A stretch of DNA of 64,000 nucleotides. It comes from Mycobacterium adipatum (GTDB lineage Bacteria > Actinomycetota > Actinomycetes > Mycobacteriales > Mycobacteriaceae). The DNA is taken from the NCBI RefSeq assembly GCF_001644575.1, contig NZ_CP015596.1, forward strand, positions 248,001 to 312,000. Direction: 5' to 3'. Positions 53,483 through 63,328 of the stretch are shown here, piece by piece. A program made the translations under genes and the position numbers. The notes beneath the pieces are model-generated. The model saw only the letters and a list, made by a program, of their open reading frames with translations. It was not told the DNA's origin and searched no databases. Positions within the stretch are counted from its first letter, which is position 1. Every line of letters starts with the position of its first letter.

Positions 53483-54172
53483 TCAGCGGGCGTTGATCGG
53501 TGCCACGTCGGTCACCAGCCACTTGCCCGCTTCTTTCTCCAGCGTCACCCGCAGGGCGAGCACCGCGATATCCGCGGGCTTGCCCGGTGCGTTCTGGGTA
53601 CCGCGCATGACGACGGCGACGCTGGCCACCGCGGGCCCGATGGCCTCCACCCCGGCCGAGATGGTCTGCGCCTGACCGGAGATGTTGCGGCTGGTCAAAT
53701 CCTTTGCCACAGCGGCGAATTCGTTGCGGTACGCCTCGGCCCGCCGGGGCGACATCAGCGCGGTGGCCCGGTCGATGGACGCATTGGGGCTGCTCGGCGA
53801 GAAGGTCGCCGAGGCCTCCGAGACACTGCTGGCGATGCCCACCACCTCAGCGCTGTCCCGGTTGAGGTCGCGGTCGGGCAACGTCCACTGCGTGTAGCCG
53901 ACGAACACCCCAGCGGCCAGTGCCGCCGCGGCGACGGCGATGACGCCGCAGCGCAGCTCCGGCCCGTCGTCATCGGTGCCGACGGTGACACCGTCGCGCC
54001 GGTAGAGCACCAGGTTGACCACGACGCCCTGCACGACCAGCAGGCACAGCGCCGTGCACACCGCCACCCACCAGCGTGGCCAGGCCAGCGACGCACCGAT
54101 GAACACCAGCGCCGCGATAGCGGCCAACGGCGCGAGGATATCGACGGCGAGTACCCGCAGCCGGTTCCTCAT
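53483..54172 (-). CDS. omamB: Mce-associated membrane protein OmamB (Rv0200 type)
   Basis: 229 aa from ATG 54172, the same length I recall for Rv0200. Three hydrophobic segments lie in the N-terminal 115 residues (ILAPLAAIAALVFIGASLAW; WVAVCTALCLLVVQGVVVNL; GVIAVAAAALAAGVFVGYTQW), followed by an exported Mam-like domain (NASIDRATALMSPRRAEAYR). Orphaned Mce-associated proteins stabilise Mce lipid importers. It overlaps the upstream omamA by 4 bp (ATGA). Confidence 0.85.
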   Translation of the reverse strand: MRNRLRVLAVDILAPLAAIAALVFIGASLAWPRWWVAVCTALCLLVVQGVVVNLVLYRRDGVTVGTDDDGPELRCGVIAVAAAALAAGVFVGYTQWTLPDRDLNRDSAEVVGIASSVSEASATFSPSSPNASIDRATALMSPRRAEAYRNEFAAVAKDLTSRNISGQAQTISAGVEAIGPAVASVAVVMRGTQNAPGKPADIAVLALRVTLEKEAGKWLVTDVAPINAR

Positions 54173-54738
54173 CGGATCGTCTCCAGGTGCGACACCAGCA
54201 GTTTGCCGTCCACGTCGGAGACATCCAGGCGCAGATTCCAGCGCACGGTCGTCGGCTGCGCACCGGCGTTCTGGTTCACCGAGGTGGCCACCACCAGCAC
54301 CGTGTCGGTGCGCGCGGCCACCGACGCGAGCTCGGGTTGCGGATCCTCCTGCGGCCGGCCCTGGGCGTCCCCGGGCTGGTGGTGCAGCGTCTCGATGGAC
54401 ACCGACTCCACCTGACCGACAGTCTTGGAATCGAGCTTGGCCACCAGGCTGGTGAACGGCGCCATGGTGTTGTCGAACTCGACGTTGAGCTGGCCGACGG
54501 TACCGTCGCGTAGCTGCTGAAGGTTCTCCGCGGCCGAGTCCTTGTTCAGGTTGATCAGCAGCCCGGTCCACTGCGCCGCCGTCTGCAGCACCTCGGTCTG
54601 GTGCGACCGCTCGGTGACCTCGCTGCGGTGCCCGGACCAGATCAGCGCTGCCAGGACTGCGGCTGCGACACCGATCACCCCGAACACGATGGCGGCGATG
54701 CCATAGACGGACCGCCCCCGGGTTTGCTCTTCAGGCAT
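54169..54738 (-). CDS. omamA: Mce-associated membrane protein OmamA (Rv0199 type)
   Basis: 189 aa with one N-terminal membrane anchor (GIAAIVFGVIGVAAAVLAAL) and an extracytoplasmic Mam domain of about 140 residues (RSEVTERSHQTEVLQTAAQW region). The M. tuberculosis and M. smegmatis orthologues are needed for stable Mce1 and Mce4 complexes, and thus for fatty-acid and cholesterol import. It is first gene of the omamA/omamB pair and divergent from zmp1 over 50 bp. Confidence 0.85.
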   Translation of the reverse strand: MPEEQTRGRSVYGIAAIVFGVIGVAAAVLAALIWSGHRSEVTERSHQTEVLQTAAQWTGLLINLNKDSAAENLQQLRDGTVGQLNVEFDNTMAPFTSLVAKLDSKTVGQVESVSIETLHHQPGDAQGRPQEDPQPELASVAARTDTVLVVATSVNQNAGAQPTTVRWNLRLDVSDVDGKLLVSHLETIR

Positions 54739-54788
54739 GGCCGTGAGGCTACCGGTGCCGATGTCACGCGCTCTGGCAGGATGTGAGA

Positions 54789-56756
54789 GTGACTCTGGAT
54801 AGTGATATTCGTTCCGGTATCGACCTGAGCTTCGTCGACTCCGATGTGCGCCCGCAGGACGATCTGTTCGGCCATGTCAACGGCCGCTGGCTCGACGAAT
54901 ACGACATTCCCGCCGACCGGGCCACCGACGGTGCGTTCCGCACGCTGGCCGACCGGGCCGAGGAGCAGGTCCGCGACATCATCACCTCGGCGTCGTCGGA
55001 GGATGGCCCGGACGCGGCCCGCATCGGCGACCTGTACGCCAGCTTCATGGATACCGAGACCGTCGCCCGGGTGGGGGTGGCCCCGCTGCTGGCGGAACTG
55101 CAGAGCATTGCGGCCGCCGAGGACCGTGCGGCGCTCGCCGTGGTGCTGGGACGATTGCAGCGGACCGGGATCGGCGGCGGTACCGGGGTCTACGTCGACA
55201 CCGATTCCAAGGACTCGACCCGCTATCTGTTGCACATGTCGCAGTCCGGCCTCGGTCTGCCCGACGAGTCCTACTACCGCGACGCCGCGCACGCCGAGAT
55301 CCTGGCCGCCTACCCGGGCCACATCGCCCGGATGCTGGGGCTGGTGCACGGGGGTGAAGGTGACCACACGGCGACAGCCGAGCGCATCGTGGCCTTGGAG
55401 ACCAAGCTGGCGGCCGCGCACTGGGATGTGGTCAAGCGCCGCGACGCCGACCTCACCTACAACCTGCGCGCCTTCGCCGAATTATCCCGGGACGCACCGG
55501 GATTCGACTGGTCCGGCTGGGTCGGCGCACTCGGCGCGGACCCCGAGGAAGTGGTGGTGCGCCAGCCCGACTATCTGACCGCCTTCGCGGCGTTGTGGTC
55601 CGGCGAGTCGCTGGAGGACTGGAAGCACTGGCTGAGTTGGCGGGTGATCAGCTCACGGGCCTCGCTGCTCACCGACGACCTGGTGGCCGAGAACTTCGCG
55701 TTCTACGGGAAGACGCTCAGTGGCACCGAGGCGATCCGCGATCGCTGGAAGCGCGGTGTGGGCCTGGTGGAGAGCCTGATGGGTGACGCCGTCGGAAAGC
55801 TCTACGTGGCGCGCCACTTCCCGCCCGAGGCCAAGACCCGGATGGACGAGTTGGTGGCCAACCTGCGGGAGGCCTACCGGGTGAGCATCACCAACCTGGC
55901 CTGGATGACGCCCGAGACCCGGGAACGTGCGTTGGCCAAGCTGGACAAGTTCACCCCGAAGATCGGCTATCCCGCTCGCTGGCGCGACTATTCGGCGCTC
56001 GTCGTCGACCGCACCGATCTGTACGGCAACTATCAGCGCGGGTACGCCCTCGAGTACGACCGCGATCTGGCCAAGCTCGGCGGCCCGGTCGACCATGACG
56101 AATGGTTCATGACACCGCAGACCGTGAACGCCTACTACAACCCCGGGATGAACGAGATCGTGTTCCCGGCGGCGATCCTGCAGCCGCCGTTCTTCGATGC
56201 CGGGGCCGACGATGCCGCCAACTACGGCGGGATCGGAGCCGTGATCGGGCACGAGATCGGGCACGGCTTCGACGATCAGGGTGCCAAGTACGACGGTGAC
56301 GGCAACCTGGTGGACTGGTGGACCGATGCTGACCGGGCCGAGTTCGGGCACCGCACAACGGCATTGATCAACCAGTACGAAGCCTTCAGTCCGCGCGGCC
56401 TGGACGACTCCCACCATGTCAATGGCGCGTTCACCGTCGGGGAGAACATCGGCGATCTGGGCGGACTGTCCATCGCGCTGCTGGCCTATGAGCTGTCACT
56501 CGACGGCGAGGAGCCGCCGGTGATCGACGGGCTGACCGGGGTGCAACGGGTGCTGTTCGGCTGGGCGCAGGTGTGGCGTACGAAATCCCGTGAAGCCGAG
56601 GCGATCCGCCGGTTGGCGACCGATCCGCATTCGCCGCCGGAGTTCCGCTGCAACGGCGTCATCCGCAATCTCGATGCGTTCTACGACGCGTTCGAGGTCG
56701 GCACCGACGATGCGCTGTACCTGGAGCCGGAGCGCCGGGTTCGCATCTGGAACTGA
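54789..56756 (+). CDS. zmp1: Zinc metalloprotease Zmp1 (M13, neprilysin-like)
   Basis: 655 aa from GTG 54789, chosen over GTG 54783 because of homologue start MTL and better spacing to aggat. The zinc site is HEIGH at residues 488-492 with the third ligand in GENIGDLGGL; substrate-binding NAYYNPG is also present. M13 proteases cleave small peptides; mycobacterial Zmp1 affects host inflammasome responses in pathogens. It has no signal peptide, as in its homologue. A strong bidirectional terminator follows. Confidence 0.94.
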   Translation: MTLDSDIRSGIDLSFVDSDVRPQDDLFGHVNGRWLDEYDIPADRATDGAFRTLADRAEEQVRDIITSASSEDGPDAARIGDLYASFMDTETVARVGVAPLLAELQSIAAAEDRAALAVVLGRLQRTGIGGGTGVYVDTDSKDSTRYLLHMSQSGLGLPDESYYRDAAHAEILAAYPGHIARMLGLVHGGEGDHTATAERIVALETKLAAAHWDVVKRRDADLTYNLRAFAELSRDAPGFDWSGWVGALGADPEEVVVRQPDYLTAFAALWSGESLEDWKHWLSWRVISSRASLLTDDLVAENFAFYGKTLSGTEAIRDRWKRGVGLVESLMGDAVGKLYVARHFPPEAKTRMDELVANLREAYRVSITNLAWMTPETRERALAKLDKFTPKIGYPARWRDYSALVVDRTDLYGNYQRGYALEYDRDLAKLGGPVDHDEWFMTPQTVNAYYNPGMNEIVFPAAILQPPFFDAGADDAANYGGIGAVIGHEIGHGFDDQGAKYDGDGNLVDWWTDADRAEFGHRTTALINQYEAFSPRGLDDSHHVNGAFTVGENIGDLGGLSIALLAYELSLDGEEPPVIDGLTGVQRVLFGWAQVWRTKSREAEAIRRLATDPHSPPEFRCNGVIRNLDAFYDAFEVGTDDALYLEPERRVRIWN

Positions 56757-56765
56757 GACTCCATC

Positions 56766-56803
56766 GAAAAATCCCCCGGACCTACCGGCTCCGGGGGATT
56801 TTC
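56766..56803. terminator. Bidirectional intrinsic terminator
   Basis: A 13-bp perfect stem (AAAATCCCCCGGA at 56768-56780, complement at 56790-56802) with a 9-nt loop lies between the convergent zmp1 and L,D-transpeptidase stops. A-rich flanks on one side and T-rich on the other give a U-tract in both directions. This is the clearest classical terminator in the window. Confidence 0.92.
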
Positions 56804-56819
56804 GCGTTTTGGGCGTCGG

Positions 56820-57785
56820 TCAGAACATCTGCCAGTCCGACGCGCCGTCTGGCTGGTTGTAGAGCCCGCCGTCGGTGTTCTTGATGACAACTGCGTCACC
56901 GCTGCCGAAGTTGTCGAAGAACCACTTCGCGTCGGCCGGGGCGAGGTTGATGCAGCCGTGGCTGACGTTCTCCTCGCCCTGCGAGGCCACCGACCACGGG
57001 GCGCCGTGCACGAAGATGCCGCTGTTGTCGATGCGCACGGCGTCCTTGACCCGGGTCCGGTAGCCGTCCGCGGAATCCACCGGTACCCCGTAGGTGGAGG
57101 AGTCCATCACCATGTCGGCGAACTTCTCCAGCACGTAGTAGGTGCCGTTCTTGGTGTCGTTGCCCGCCTTGCCCATCGACACCGGGAACTCTTTCTCGAC
57201 CTCGCCGTTGCGCACCACGGTCATCGTCTTGGTGTTGTCGTCGATCGTGGCGACGAGCTGCTCGGGGACGGTGAACGTCGACTTGGTGCCTGCGGCGTCG
57301 ATGCTGACCACGGTGCCCTTGGGCCAGAAGTCCTGCGGCCGCCAGCGCAGCTGGGTGTCGGTGACCCAGTAGAACCGGCCCGGTACCGGCGGGTTCGAGG
57401 TGATATGCACCGCGTCCTGGGCCATCTGCCGATTGGCGATCGGGCGCTGGAAGTTGATGTAGATCGGCTTCGCCGCACCGGCAATCGACCCGTTGACCGG
57501 GTTGAAGGACGGCGGGACGAACGGGGGCATCCCGATGAACGGGTTGGGGTTCTGCCCACCCGGGGTGCCCTCCGGGATCGGCAGGGGCTGCGCGCCGGGT
57601 CCCCCCACCGGTGCGAACGGATCCGGTTCAGCCGCCGGCGGCGGCGCGAACGGGTCGGGGAACGCCGGTGCCGGCGGTGGCACCGGGGGTTCCGCCGTGG
57701 CAGTCGGGCTGCCGATACCAAGACCGGCAACCAGTCCGGCCGCCAAGATCGCGCTGGCGAGTCTGCTCCTCGTCCGCTGCGACAT
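56820..57785 (-). CDS. L,D-transpeptidase (LdtMt4 / Rv0192 type)
   Basis: 321 aa with signal peptide ([15 protein letters not shown], cleaved near SPTATAEP), a Pro-rich linker to about residue 95, a bacterial Ig-like domain (about 100-175) and the YkuD catalytic domain. The catalytic motif is intact: His260 in FVHGAPW and Cys278 in VSHGCINL. It forms or attaches 3-3 crosslinks in peptidoglycan outside the membrane. Position between zmp1 and the ricR-like gene fits Rv0192. ATG 57785 has ggaggt 5 nt upstream. Confidence 0.92.
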   Translation of the reverse strand: MSQRTRSRLASAILAAGLVAGLGIGSPTATAEPPVPPPAPAFPDPFAPPPAAEPDPFAPVGGPGAQPLPIPEGTPGGQNPNPFIGMPPFVPPSFNPVNGSIAGAAKPIYINFQRPIANRQMAQDAVHITSNPPVPGRFYWVTDTQLRWRPQDFWPKGTVVSIDAAGTKSTFTVPEQLVATIDDNTKTMTVVRNGEVEKEFPVSMGKAGNDTKNGTYYVLEKFADMVMDSSTYGVPVDSADGYRTRVKDAVRIDNSGIFVHGAPWSVASQGEENVSHGCINLAPADAKWFFDNFGSGDAVVIKNTDGGLYNQPDGASDWQMF

Positions 57786-57958
57786 CTGTCACCTCCACAG
57801 GCATATTTGCAGTCCAGTGTGTCATAGCAGGGGAACGAGCTAACCCCTGGCGAGACCGGACGGACCCCTCATCGCCGCCCGGCCTGCACCACTGACCTGG
57901 GGGTTCATCGTCGGCCGGCGGCGGTTCGTTACAGCTGTGAGGTCTCTCAGAGAATCCG

Positions 57959-58255
57959 TCAGGAACGCACCAGGCGGGCGATCGCGGCGGACGCCTCGGC
58001 GAGTTTGGCGTCGGCCTGCTCGCCCCCCTCGGCGACGGCCTGGGTGACGCAGTGGCCCAGATGCTCGTCGAGCAGCCCCAGCGCCACCGATTGCAGCGCA
58101 CTGTTGACGGCGCTGATCTGGGTCAGGATGTCGATGCAGTACTTGTCGTCATCGATCATCTTGGCGATCCCCCGGACCTGGCCCTCGATCCTGCGCAGCC
58201 GTTTGGCGTAGTTCTCCTTCAGCGGCGAATAGCCGTGTTCTGCTGCATCGCTCAT
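57959..58255 (-). CDS. ricR: CsoR-family copper-sensing repressor (RicR-like)
   Basis: 98 aa from ATG 58255. The Cu(I) ligands of the CsoR family are present: Cys40 ([10 protein letters not shown]), His65 and Cys69 (DEHLGHC). [10 protein letters not shown] marks the family N-terminus. Position next to ilvD matches Rv0190 (RicR), repressor of copper-resistance genes. It is coupled to the DUF305 gene by a 4-bp ATGA overlap and, through the TACCC-N5-GGGTA site upstream, is probably autoregulated. Confidence 0.88.
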   Translation of the reverse strand: MSDAAEHGYSPLKENYAKRLRRIEGQVRGIAKMIDDDKYCIDILTQISAVNSALQSVALGLLDEHLGHCVTQAVAEGGEQADAKLAEASAAIARLVRS

Positions 58256-58839
58256 CGCGGACCGCCTCCCATCAACTGCTGCATGTGCACGATCTCCTCC
58301 TGCCGGGTGGTGATGATCGCCTGCGCCAGTGTCTTGGCGTTGACGTCCTCGCCCTCCTTGATCTCGGAGGAGGCCATGGTCAACACGGCCTGGTGGTGGT
58401 TGAGCATGACCTGAAGCCACAGTTTGTCGAACTCCGGGCCCTGCAGCGACCCGAGCCGCTCGACGGCGCCGCGGTCGAACAGAGCCGGCCCCGCCGGCGG
58501 CGGGCCCTGTCCGCCCTCCTGCCCGTCGGTCCACTGCACCAGCAACGCATTGATCGTCTCGCTCTGCTGTTGTTCGCTGACGGCCAGCGTCTCGGCCATC
58601 GCCACCATCGACGGATTACCCGAGTTGCTCCGTGCCAGCGCGACCAGCTGGTCCACCTGCGGCCGCTGGGCGAGCATCCCGTACGCGAACGCGCGGTCGG
58701 CGGCGTTGACCCCGGGAGCCAGGGTGACCGCTTCCGATGTCGTCGAGCTCGAGGTGGCGGCCGAGGTGGATTCCTGACCGCCGCAGCCGGAGATCAGCGC
58801 GGCAACGGTCAGCGCTGCCAGCAATCCCGTTCGGCTCAT
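58252..58839 (-). CDS. DUF305 lipoprotein
   Basis: 195 aa with signal peptide [19 protein letters not shown] ending in a lipobox. The DUF305 ferritin-like helical domain has the motif [20 protein letters not shown] and a late HMQQLMGG, His/Met-rich features often linked to copper. It is predicted to be an envelope lipoprotein binding metal. It is the first gene of an operon with the CsoR-type repressor. The start is leaderless behind TACCCT. Confidence 0.88.
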   Translation of the reverse strand: MSRTGLLAALTVAALISGCGGQESTSAATSSSTTSEAVTLAPGVNAADRAFAYGMLAQRPQVDQLVALARSNSGNPSMVAMAETLAVSEQQQSETINALLVQWTDGQEGGQGPPPAGPALFDRGAVERLGSLQGPEFDKLWLQVMLNHHQAVLTMASSEIKEGEDVNAKTLAQAIITTRQEEIVHMQQLMGGGPR

Positions 58840-58845
58840 GCGCCC

Positions 58846-58851
58846 AGGGTA
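58846..58851 (-). promoter_or_regulatory. -10 box for leaderless DUF305 gene
   Basis: TACCCT on the minus strand ends 6 nt before ATG 58839, predicting transcription from the A of the start codon. The CsoR-type operator lies immediately upstream, in the spacer region of this promoter. Confidence 0.5.
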
Positions 58852-58855
58852 CCGG

Positions 58856-58870
58856 TACCCCAGAGGGGTA
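58856..58870. promoter_or_regulatory. CsoR/RicR-type copper operator
   Basis: TACCC-CAGAG-GGGTA is a perfect inverted repeat of the kind bound by CsoR-family copper repressors in mycobacteria. It overlaps the core promoter of the DUF305/csoR operon and lies 50 bp from ilvD. The repressor is encoded in the operon itself. Confidence 0.75.
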
Positions 58871-58920
58871 TTGCCAATGTGTGTTGGGTCGGCGACGAGA
58901 CCGAATGCATACTTGCTTTC

Positions 58921-60645
58921 ATGCCCTCAGCTCCCGATTCTCTTCCCACCGCGGCCGACGTCGACATCAAGCCACGCAGTCGCGATGTCACCGACGGCCT
59001 GGAGAAGACCGCCGCCCGCGGCATGCTGCGCGCGGTCGGCATGGGCGATGACGACTGGGCCAAGCCCCAGATCGGCGTCGGCTCGTCGTGGAACGAGATC
59101 ACCCCGTGCAACATGTCCCTGCAGCGGCTCGCTCAGGCCGTCAAGGAAGGCGTGCACGCCGGCGGGGGTTACCCGCTGGAGTTCGGGACCATCTCGGTGT
59201 CCGACGGCATCTCCATGGGGCACGAGGGGATGCACTTCTCCCTGGTCTCGCGCGAGGTGATCGCCGACAGCGTGGAGACCGTCATGCAGGCCGAACGCCT
59301 CGACGGCTCGGTCCTGCTGGCCGGCTGCGACAAGTCGATCCCCGGGATGCTGATGGCGGCGGCCCGACTGAACCTGGCGAGCGTTTTCCTCTACAACGGC
59401 TCGATCATGCCGGGTGTCGCCCGGCTCACCGACGGGAGCGAGAAGGAAGTCACCATCATCGACGCCTTCGAGGCGGTCGGCGCGTGCGCGCGCGGGCTGA
59501 TGTCACGCGAGGACGTCGACATCATCGAGCGCGCGATCTGCCCGGGGGAGGGCGCCTGCGGTGGCATGTACACCGCGAACACGATGGCCTCGGCGGCCGA
59601 GGCACTCGGCATGTCGTTGCCGGGCAGCGCCTCACCGGTTGCCATCGACAAGCGTCGCGACGAGTACGCCCGCCGTTCCGGTGAGGCTGTGGTGGGACTG
59701 CTGCGTCGCGGGATCACCACCCGCGACATCCTCACCAAGGAGGCCTTCGAGAACGCCATCGCCGTGGTGATGGCGTTCGGTGGCTCCACCAACGCGGTGC
59801 TGCACCTGCTGGCCATCGCATGGGAGGCGGGCGTCGAACTGACGCTGGCGGACTTCACCCGGGTCGGGCAGCGGGTTCCGCACCTCGCCGACGTCAAACC
59901 CTTCGGCGCCTACGTCATGAAGCACGTCGACGAGATCGGCGGTGTGCCCGTGGTGATGCGTGCACTGCTGGACGCCGGCCTGCTGCACGGCGACTGCCTG
60001 ACCGTCACCGGCAAGACGATGGCGGAGAACCTGGCCCACATCGAGCCGCCCGACCCGGACGGCAAGGTGTTGCGGGCGATGAACAACCCGATCCATCCCA
60101 CCGGCGGCATCACGATCCTGCACGGCTCGCTGGCGCCGGAGGGCGCGGTGGTGAAGTCCGCGGGCTTCGACTCGGATGTGTTCGAGGGAACGGCACGGGT
60201 TTTCGAGCGCGAGCGGGCGGCACTGGATGCCCTCGAGGATGGCACCATCACGCACGGCGATGTCGTGGTGATCCGCTACGAGGGGCCCAAGGGCGGACCG
60301 GGGATGCGCGAGATGCTGGCCATCACCGGCGCCATCAAGGGCGCGGGGCTGGGCAAGGACGTGCTGCTGATGACCGACGGCCGGTTTTCCGGCGGCACCA
60401 CCGGCCTGTGCGTGGGGCATATCGCCCCGGAGGCGGTGGACGGCGGCCCGATCGCCTTCGTGCGGGACGGGGACCGCATTCGCCTGGACGTGGCCAACGG
60501 CACCCTCGACCTGCTGGTCGACGACGCCGAATTCGAGTCCCGCAAGGCCGGTTTCGAGCCACTGCCCCCGGTGTACACGACCGGCGTGCTGGCCAAGTAC
60601 ACCAAGCTGGTCGGTTCCGCGGCCGTCGGCGCGGTCTGCAGCTGA
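58921..60645 (+). CDS. ilvD: Dihydroxy-acid dehydratase
   Basis: 574 aa from ATG 58921. It dehydrates 2,3-dihydroxy-acids in branched-chain amino-acid synthesis. The iron-sulfur ligands and conserved blocks are visible ([59 protein letters not shown]). The long upstream-extended frame to 58285 is antisense to the DUF305 gene and rejected. A CATACT box 7 nt before the ATG suggests a near-leaderless mRNA. It is divergent from the copper operon. Confidence 0.96.
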   Translation: MPSAPDSLPTAADVDIKPRSRDVTDGLEKTAARGMLRAVGMGDDDWAKPQIGVGSSWNEITPCNMSLQRLAQAVKEGVHAGGGYPLEFGTISVSDGISMGHEGMHFSLVSREVIADSVETVMQAERLDGSVLLAGCDKSIPGMLMAAARLNLASVFLYNGSIMPGVARLTDGSEKEVTIIDAFEAVGACARGLMSREDVDIIERAICPGEGACGGMYTANTMASAAEALGMSLPGSASPVAIDKRRDEYARRSGEAVVGLLRRGITTRDILTKEAFENAIAVVMAFGGSTNAVLHLLAIAWEAGVELTLADFTRVGQRVPHLADVKPFGAYVMKHVDEIGGVPVVMRALLDAGLLHGDCLTVTGKTMAENLAHIEPPDPDGKVLRAMNNPIHPTGGITILHGSLAPEGAVVKSAGFDSDVFEGTARVFERERAALDALEDGTITHGDVVVIRYEGPKGGPGMREMLAITGAIKGAGLGKDVLLMTDGRFSGGTTGLCVGHIAPEAVDGGPIAFVRDGDRIRLDVANGTLDLLVDDAEFESRKAGFEPLPPVYTTGVLAKYTKLVGSAAVGAVCS

Positions 60646-60661
60646 GGTCGCGCCGCCAGAC

Positions 60662-63235
60662 CTATTGTCGTGAAGCAGGTCTCATCGGTTCCACGGCCGG
60701 GTCTCCGGTGCTGACCCGATTCTTGCCGCGCCTTTTGGCCTGATACATCGTGCGGTCGGCATGGTGCAGGAAGGCCGCGGCGGTGGATCCCGGCTGCCAG
60801 ATGACCACGCCGGCGCTCACCGACAGCTGGTCATAGGTGTGGCCATCCGACAGCACGACCGGACCTCGCAGTTCCACCCGTAGCCGCTCCGCGAGGCCCT
60901 TGAGTTGGTCGATACCGGCGAGGTGGGGACACAACACCGCGAACTCGTCGCCACCCAGCCGGGCCGCGGTGTCGGTCGATCGGATCGCGGCCAGAATCCG
61001 CCGGGCCACTCCCGCGAGGACCAGATCTCCCTCGGCATGCCCCCAGGTGTCGTTGACGGTCTTGAACCCGTCGAGGTCCAGGAGGATCAGGCCCACGCCG
61101 GCGCCGTCTCCGTCTGCCGCGGCGGCCACCGCCTGCTCGACCCGGTCGGTGAACAGCGCCCGGTTGGCCAGTCCGGTCAACGGATCGTGGGAAGCGAGAT
61201 ACTGCAGTTCCGCTTCGACCCGCTTGCGGCCGGTGACATCCTCGACCAGACAGATGCCGTAGGGATCCGAGCCCGGCGGAGCCACGACCGATGCCGACAC
61301 CGCACCCCAGACCACCGCACCGTCGGCGCGCGTGAAGGAGGTCTCGGTTTCCGCGGACCGTCCTTCCTCAAGGTCCATCAGGTACCCCAAGCCCCCAGCA
61401 GCGGTGCGTCCCTGATCGTCGCCGAGGTCGGTCACCCTGGTGCCGAGCAACTCCCCCGTCGAGCACCCCAGGAGCTCGGCCATCGCCCGGTTACACCGGG
61501 TGATCAGCCCCCGTCGTGGTGGGGCGAGCCCGAACATGAACATTCCCATCGGGGCGGTGTCAAAGGCCAACCGGAACCGCTCTTCGCTCTCGGCCAGAGC
61601 CTGTTGGGCCGCCTTGCGGTCGGTGATGTCCGAGGCGACGCCGATATAGCCCGCGCACGTGCCGTGTTCATCGGTCATCTCCGACACCGCCAGACTCACC
61701 GCCGCACGGCTACCGTCACGGCGCACGTACGTCCACTCGCGAACCTCGGCGTTGCCCGGGGTGACGTTGTGCACGAAGACCTCGAACCCCTCGGGCACAC
61801 CCAGCTCGGCAGCCCGTGCCAACACTTCGGGGCGGTGGTGGAACGTCAACGGTGTGCGGCCGAGCATCTCGTCCTGCGACCATCCCAGCAGTCGCTCCGC
61901 GCCATGGTTGAAGACCGTGATGCGCCCACTGGGGTCGGTGCCGATGATCGCCTGCTCGGATGCGGCTTTCAGCACGCCGGCGAAGAGGTCGCGTGCCTCA
62001 CGCAGAGCACGGGCGTTCTGACGTTGCTCGGTGACATCGCGGAACGCCAGGACGTCCAGGCCGTCCTGACGCGCCAGCGGGGCCGTGGCCAGTTCGATGA
62101 CGCGGTGGTCGTGCGCTTCGATGACGATGTCGCTGGGCTGGTGGCCGTCCTCGCCATCGACAGACGACGTGGACGTGCGGGCCATCGAGGCCGCCACGAC
62201 ATCGTCGACCAGCCCGGAGCCCGCCGAACGGGCGTTCTGCAGGATCACCGCACCGTGCGCGTCGATGACGACGACGCTGTCGTGGATGCTGTCGAGCACG
62301 GCGCCCAGCAGTTCGGAGTCGCGGTCCGCCCGATCCCGGGCCTGTTTCAGTTGTCTGATCAGACGCGTGCGGGAATCTCGGTACAGCGACAGGGTCAGCA
62401 CGATCAGCGTCAGGCTGCCCACCATCGCCTGCGCCAGCAGAGCCCGCACCTGCATATCGGGCACGATCAGCGGTCCCCTGTCGGCCAGCGTTGCGTAGAT
62501 GATCCAGATGCCCGCCAGCGTGAGGAATACGGTGCTCACCGTGGTGCTGTAGCGCAGCGTCAGCCAGATGGCGGGAACGAGCGCGATGAACGCCATCGGT
62601 ATGCCGTGGTTCGGCCAGAAGGTCCACACGAACACACACCCGACGGCGACCATCGCCAACAGGGCCTCCAGCACCGCACCCACCGGGGTCCTCGGGCGCT
62701 TCCAGCTGACATCGCGCAAGCGCAGCCAGATGGCCACCCCGAGCAGCGCGGTGACGCCGTTGCGGACCGCGAACAGTGCGAATGTTTCGAACATGTCCGC
62801 GCCCTTGGCGACCGCGAAGTAGCCGGTCGCCAGCACGGCTGCGCTGCAGGTCCCGACCGCCACCGCGGCGGCGAGACGGGCAAGGTCGGCGGGGTCACGA
62901 AGCACGACCTCGTTGCGCCGATAGCGCAACACGGCCACCGTCACCAGCGACAGCACGATGTTGACGAGCACGAACCAGGCGCTGAGGATGGGCGTGGCGC
63001 CGGTCGCGACGTTCGTCGAATAGGCCACCAGCCCCAGCAGGACCACGTGGGTGATGCGTTCCCGGGTGCCGCGGGTGGACGTGGCGAGCATCCAGATGAC
63101 GCCGACGGCCGCCGCCGGCCACACCAGGGAGACCTCGCTGCCGGCCAGCCGAGTGGCGCGGCCGGCGACCACGGACAGCGCATAAAGAAGCGGGAATGCG
63201 ACAAAGTACGTCGCAGCACCCACGATTCGAGCCAT
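60662..63235 (-). CDS. Membrane PAS-GGDEF diguanylate cyclase
   Basis: 857 aa. Residues about 1-290 form a MASE1-like membrane sensor with about eight helices (YFVAFPLLYALSVVAG; VWPAAAVGVIWMLATS). Three PAS domains follow (about 305-405, 415-545, 555-680), then a GGDEF domain (about 690-845) with an intact active site RLGGDEFAVL and DLDGFKTVNDTWGH. No EAL domain is present, so it should make c-di-GMP in response to a membrane or redox/ligand signal. It converges on ilvD with 16 bp between stops. Confidence 0.9.
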   Translation of the reverse strand: MARIVGAATYFVAFPLLYALSVVAGRATRLAGSEVSLVWPAAAVGVIWMLATSTRGTRERITHVVLLGLVAYSTNVATGATPILSAWFVLVNIVLSLVTVAVLRYRRNEVVLRDPADLARLAAAVAVGTCSAAVLATGYFAVAKGADMFETFALFAVRNGVTALLGVAIWLRLRDVSWKRPRTPVGAVLEALLAMVAVGCVFVWTFWPNHGIPMAFIALVPAIWLTLRYSTTVSTVFLTLAGIWIIYATLADRGPLIVPDMQVRALLAQAMVGSLTLIVLTLSLYRDSRTRLIRQLKQARDRADRDSELLGAVLDSIHDSVVVIDAHGAVILQNARSAGSGLVDDVVAASMARTSTSSVDGEDGHQPSDIVIEAHDHRVIELATAPLARQDGLDVLAFRDVTEQRQNARALREARDLFAGVLKAASEQAIIGTDPSGRITVFNHGAERLLGWSQDEMLGRTPLTFHHRPEVLARAAELGVPEGFEVFVHNVTPGNAEVREWTYVRRDGSRAAVSLAVSEMTDEHGTCAGYIGVASDITDRKAAQQALAESEERFRLAFDTAPMGMFMFGLAPPRRGLITRCNRAMAELLGCSTGELLGTRVTDLGDDQGRTAAGGLGYLMDLEEGRSAETETSFTRADGAVVWGAVSASVVAPPGSDPYGICLVEDVTGRKRVEAELQYLASHDPLTGLANRALFTDRVEQAVAAAADGDGAGVGLILLDLDGFKTVNDTWGHAEGDLVLAGVARRILAAIRSTDTAARLGGDEFAVLCPHLAGIDQLKGLAERLRVELRGPVVLSDGHTYDQLSVSAGVVIWQPGSTAAAFLHHADRTMYQAKRRGKNRVSTGDPAVEPMRPASRQ

Positions 63236-63328
63236 CGCACCACCGTTCTTGCGCCTACCCCGTCAAGGATGCGCCCGGAAAGGGTGCGCGCGGACGCCAA
63301 CACGCAAACTGACGTCAGCGCGGTTGCC

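Noticed and set aside
57786..57958. Possible riboswitch before the L,D-transpeptidase gene
   Set aside because: I looked for ydaO/c-di-AMP-type conserved blocks, known upstream of some wall hydrolase genes, and found none; only a promoter/RBS region is supported.
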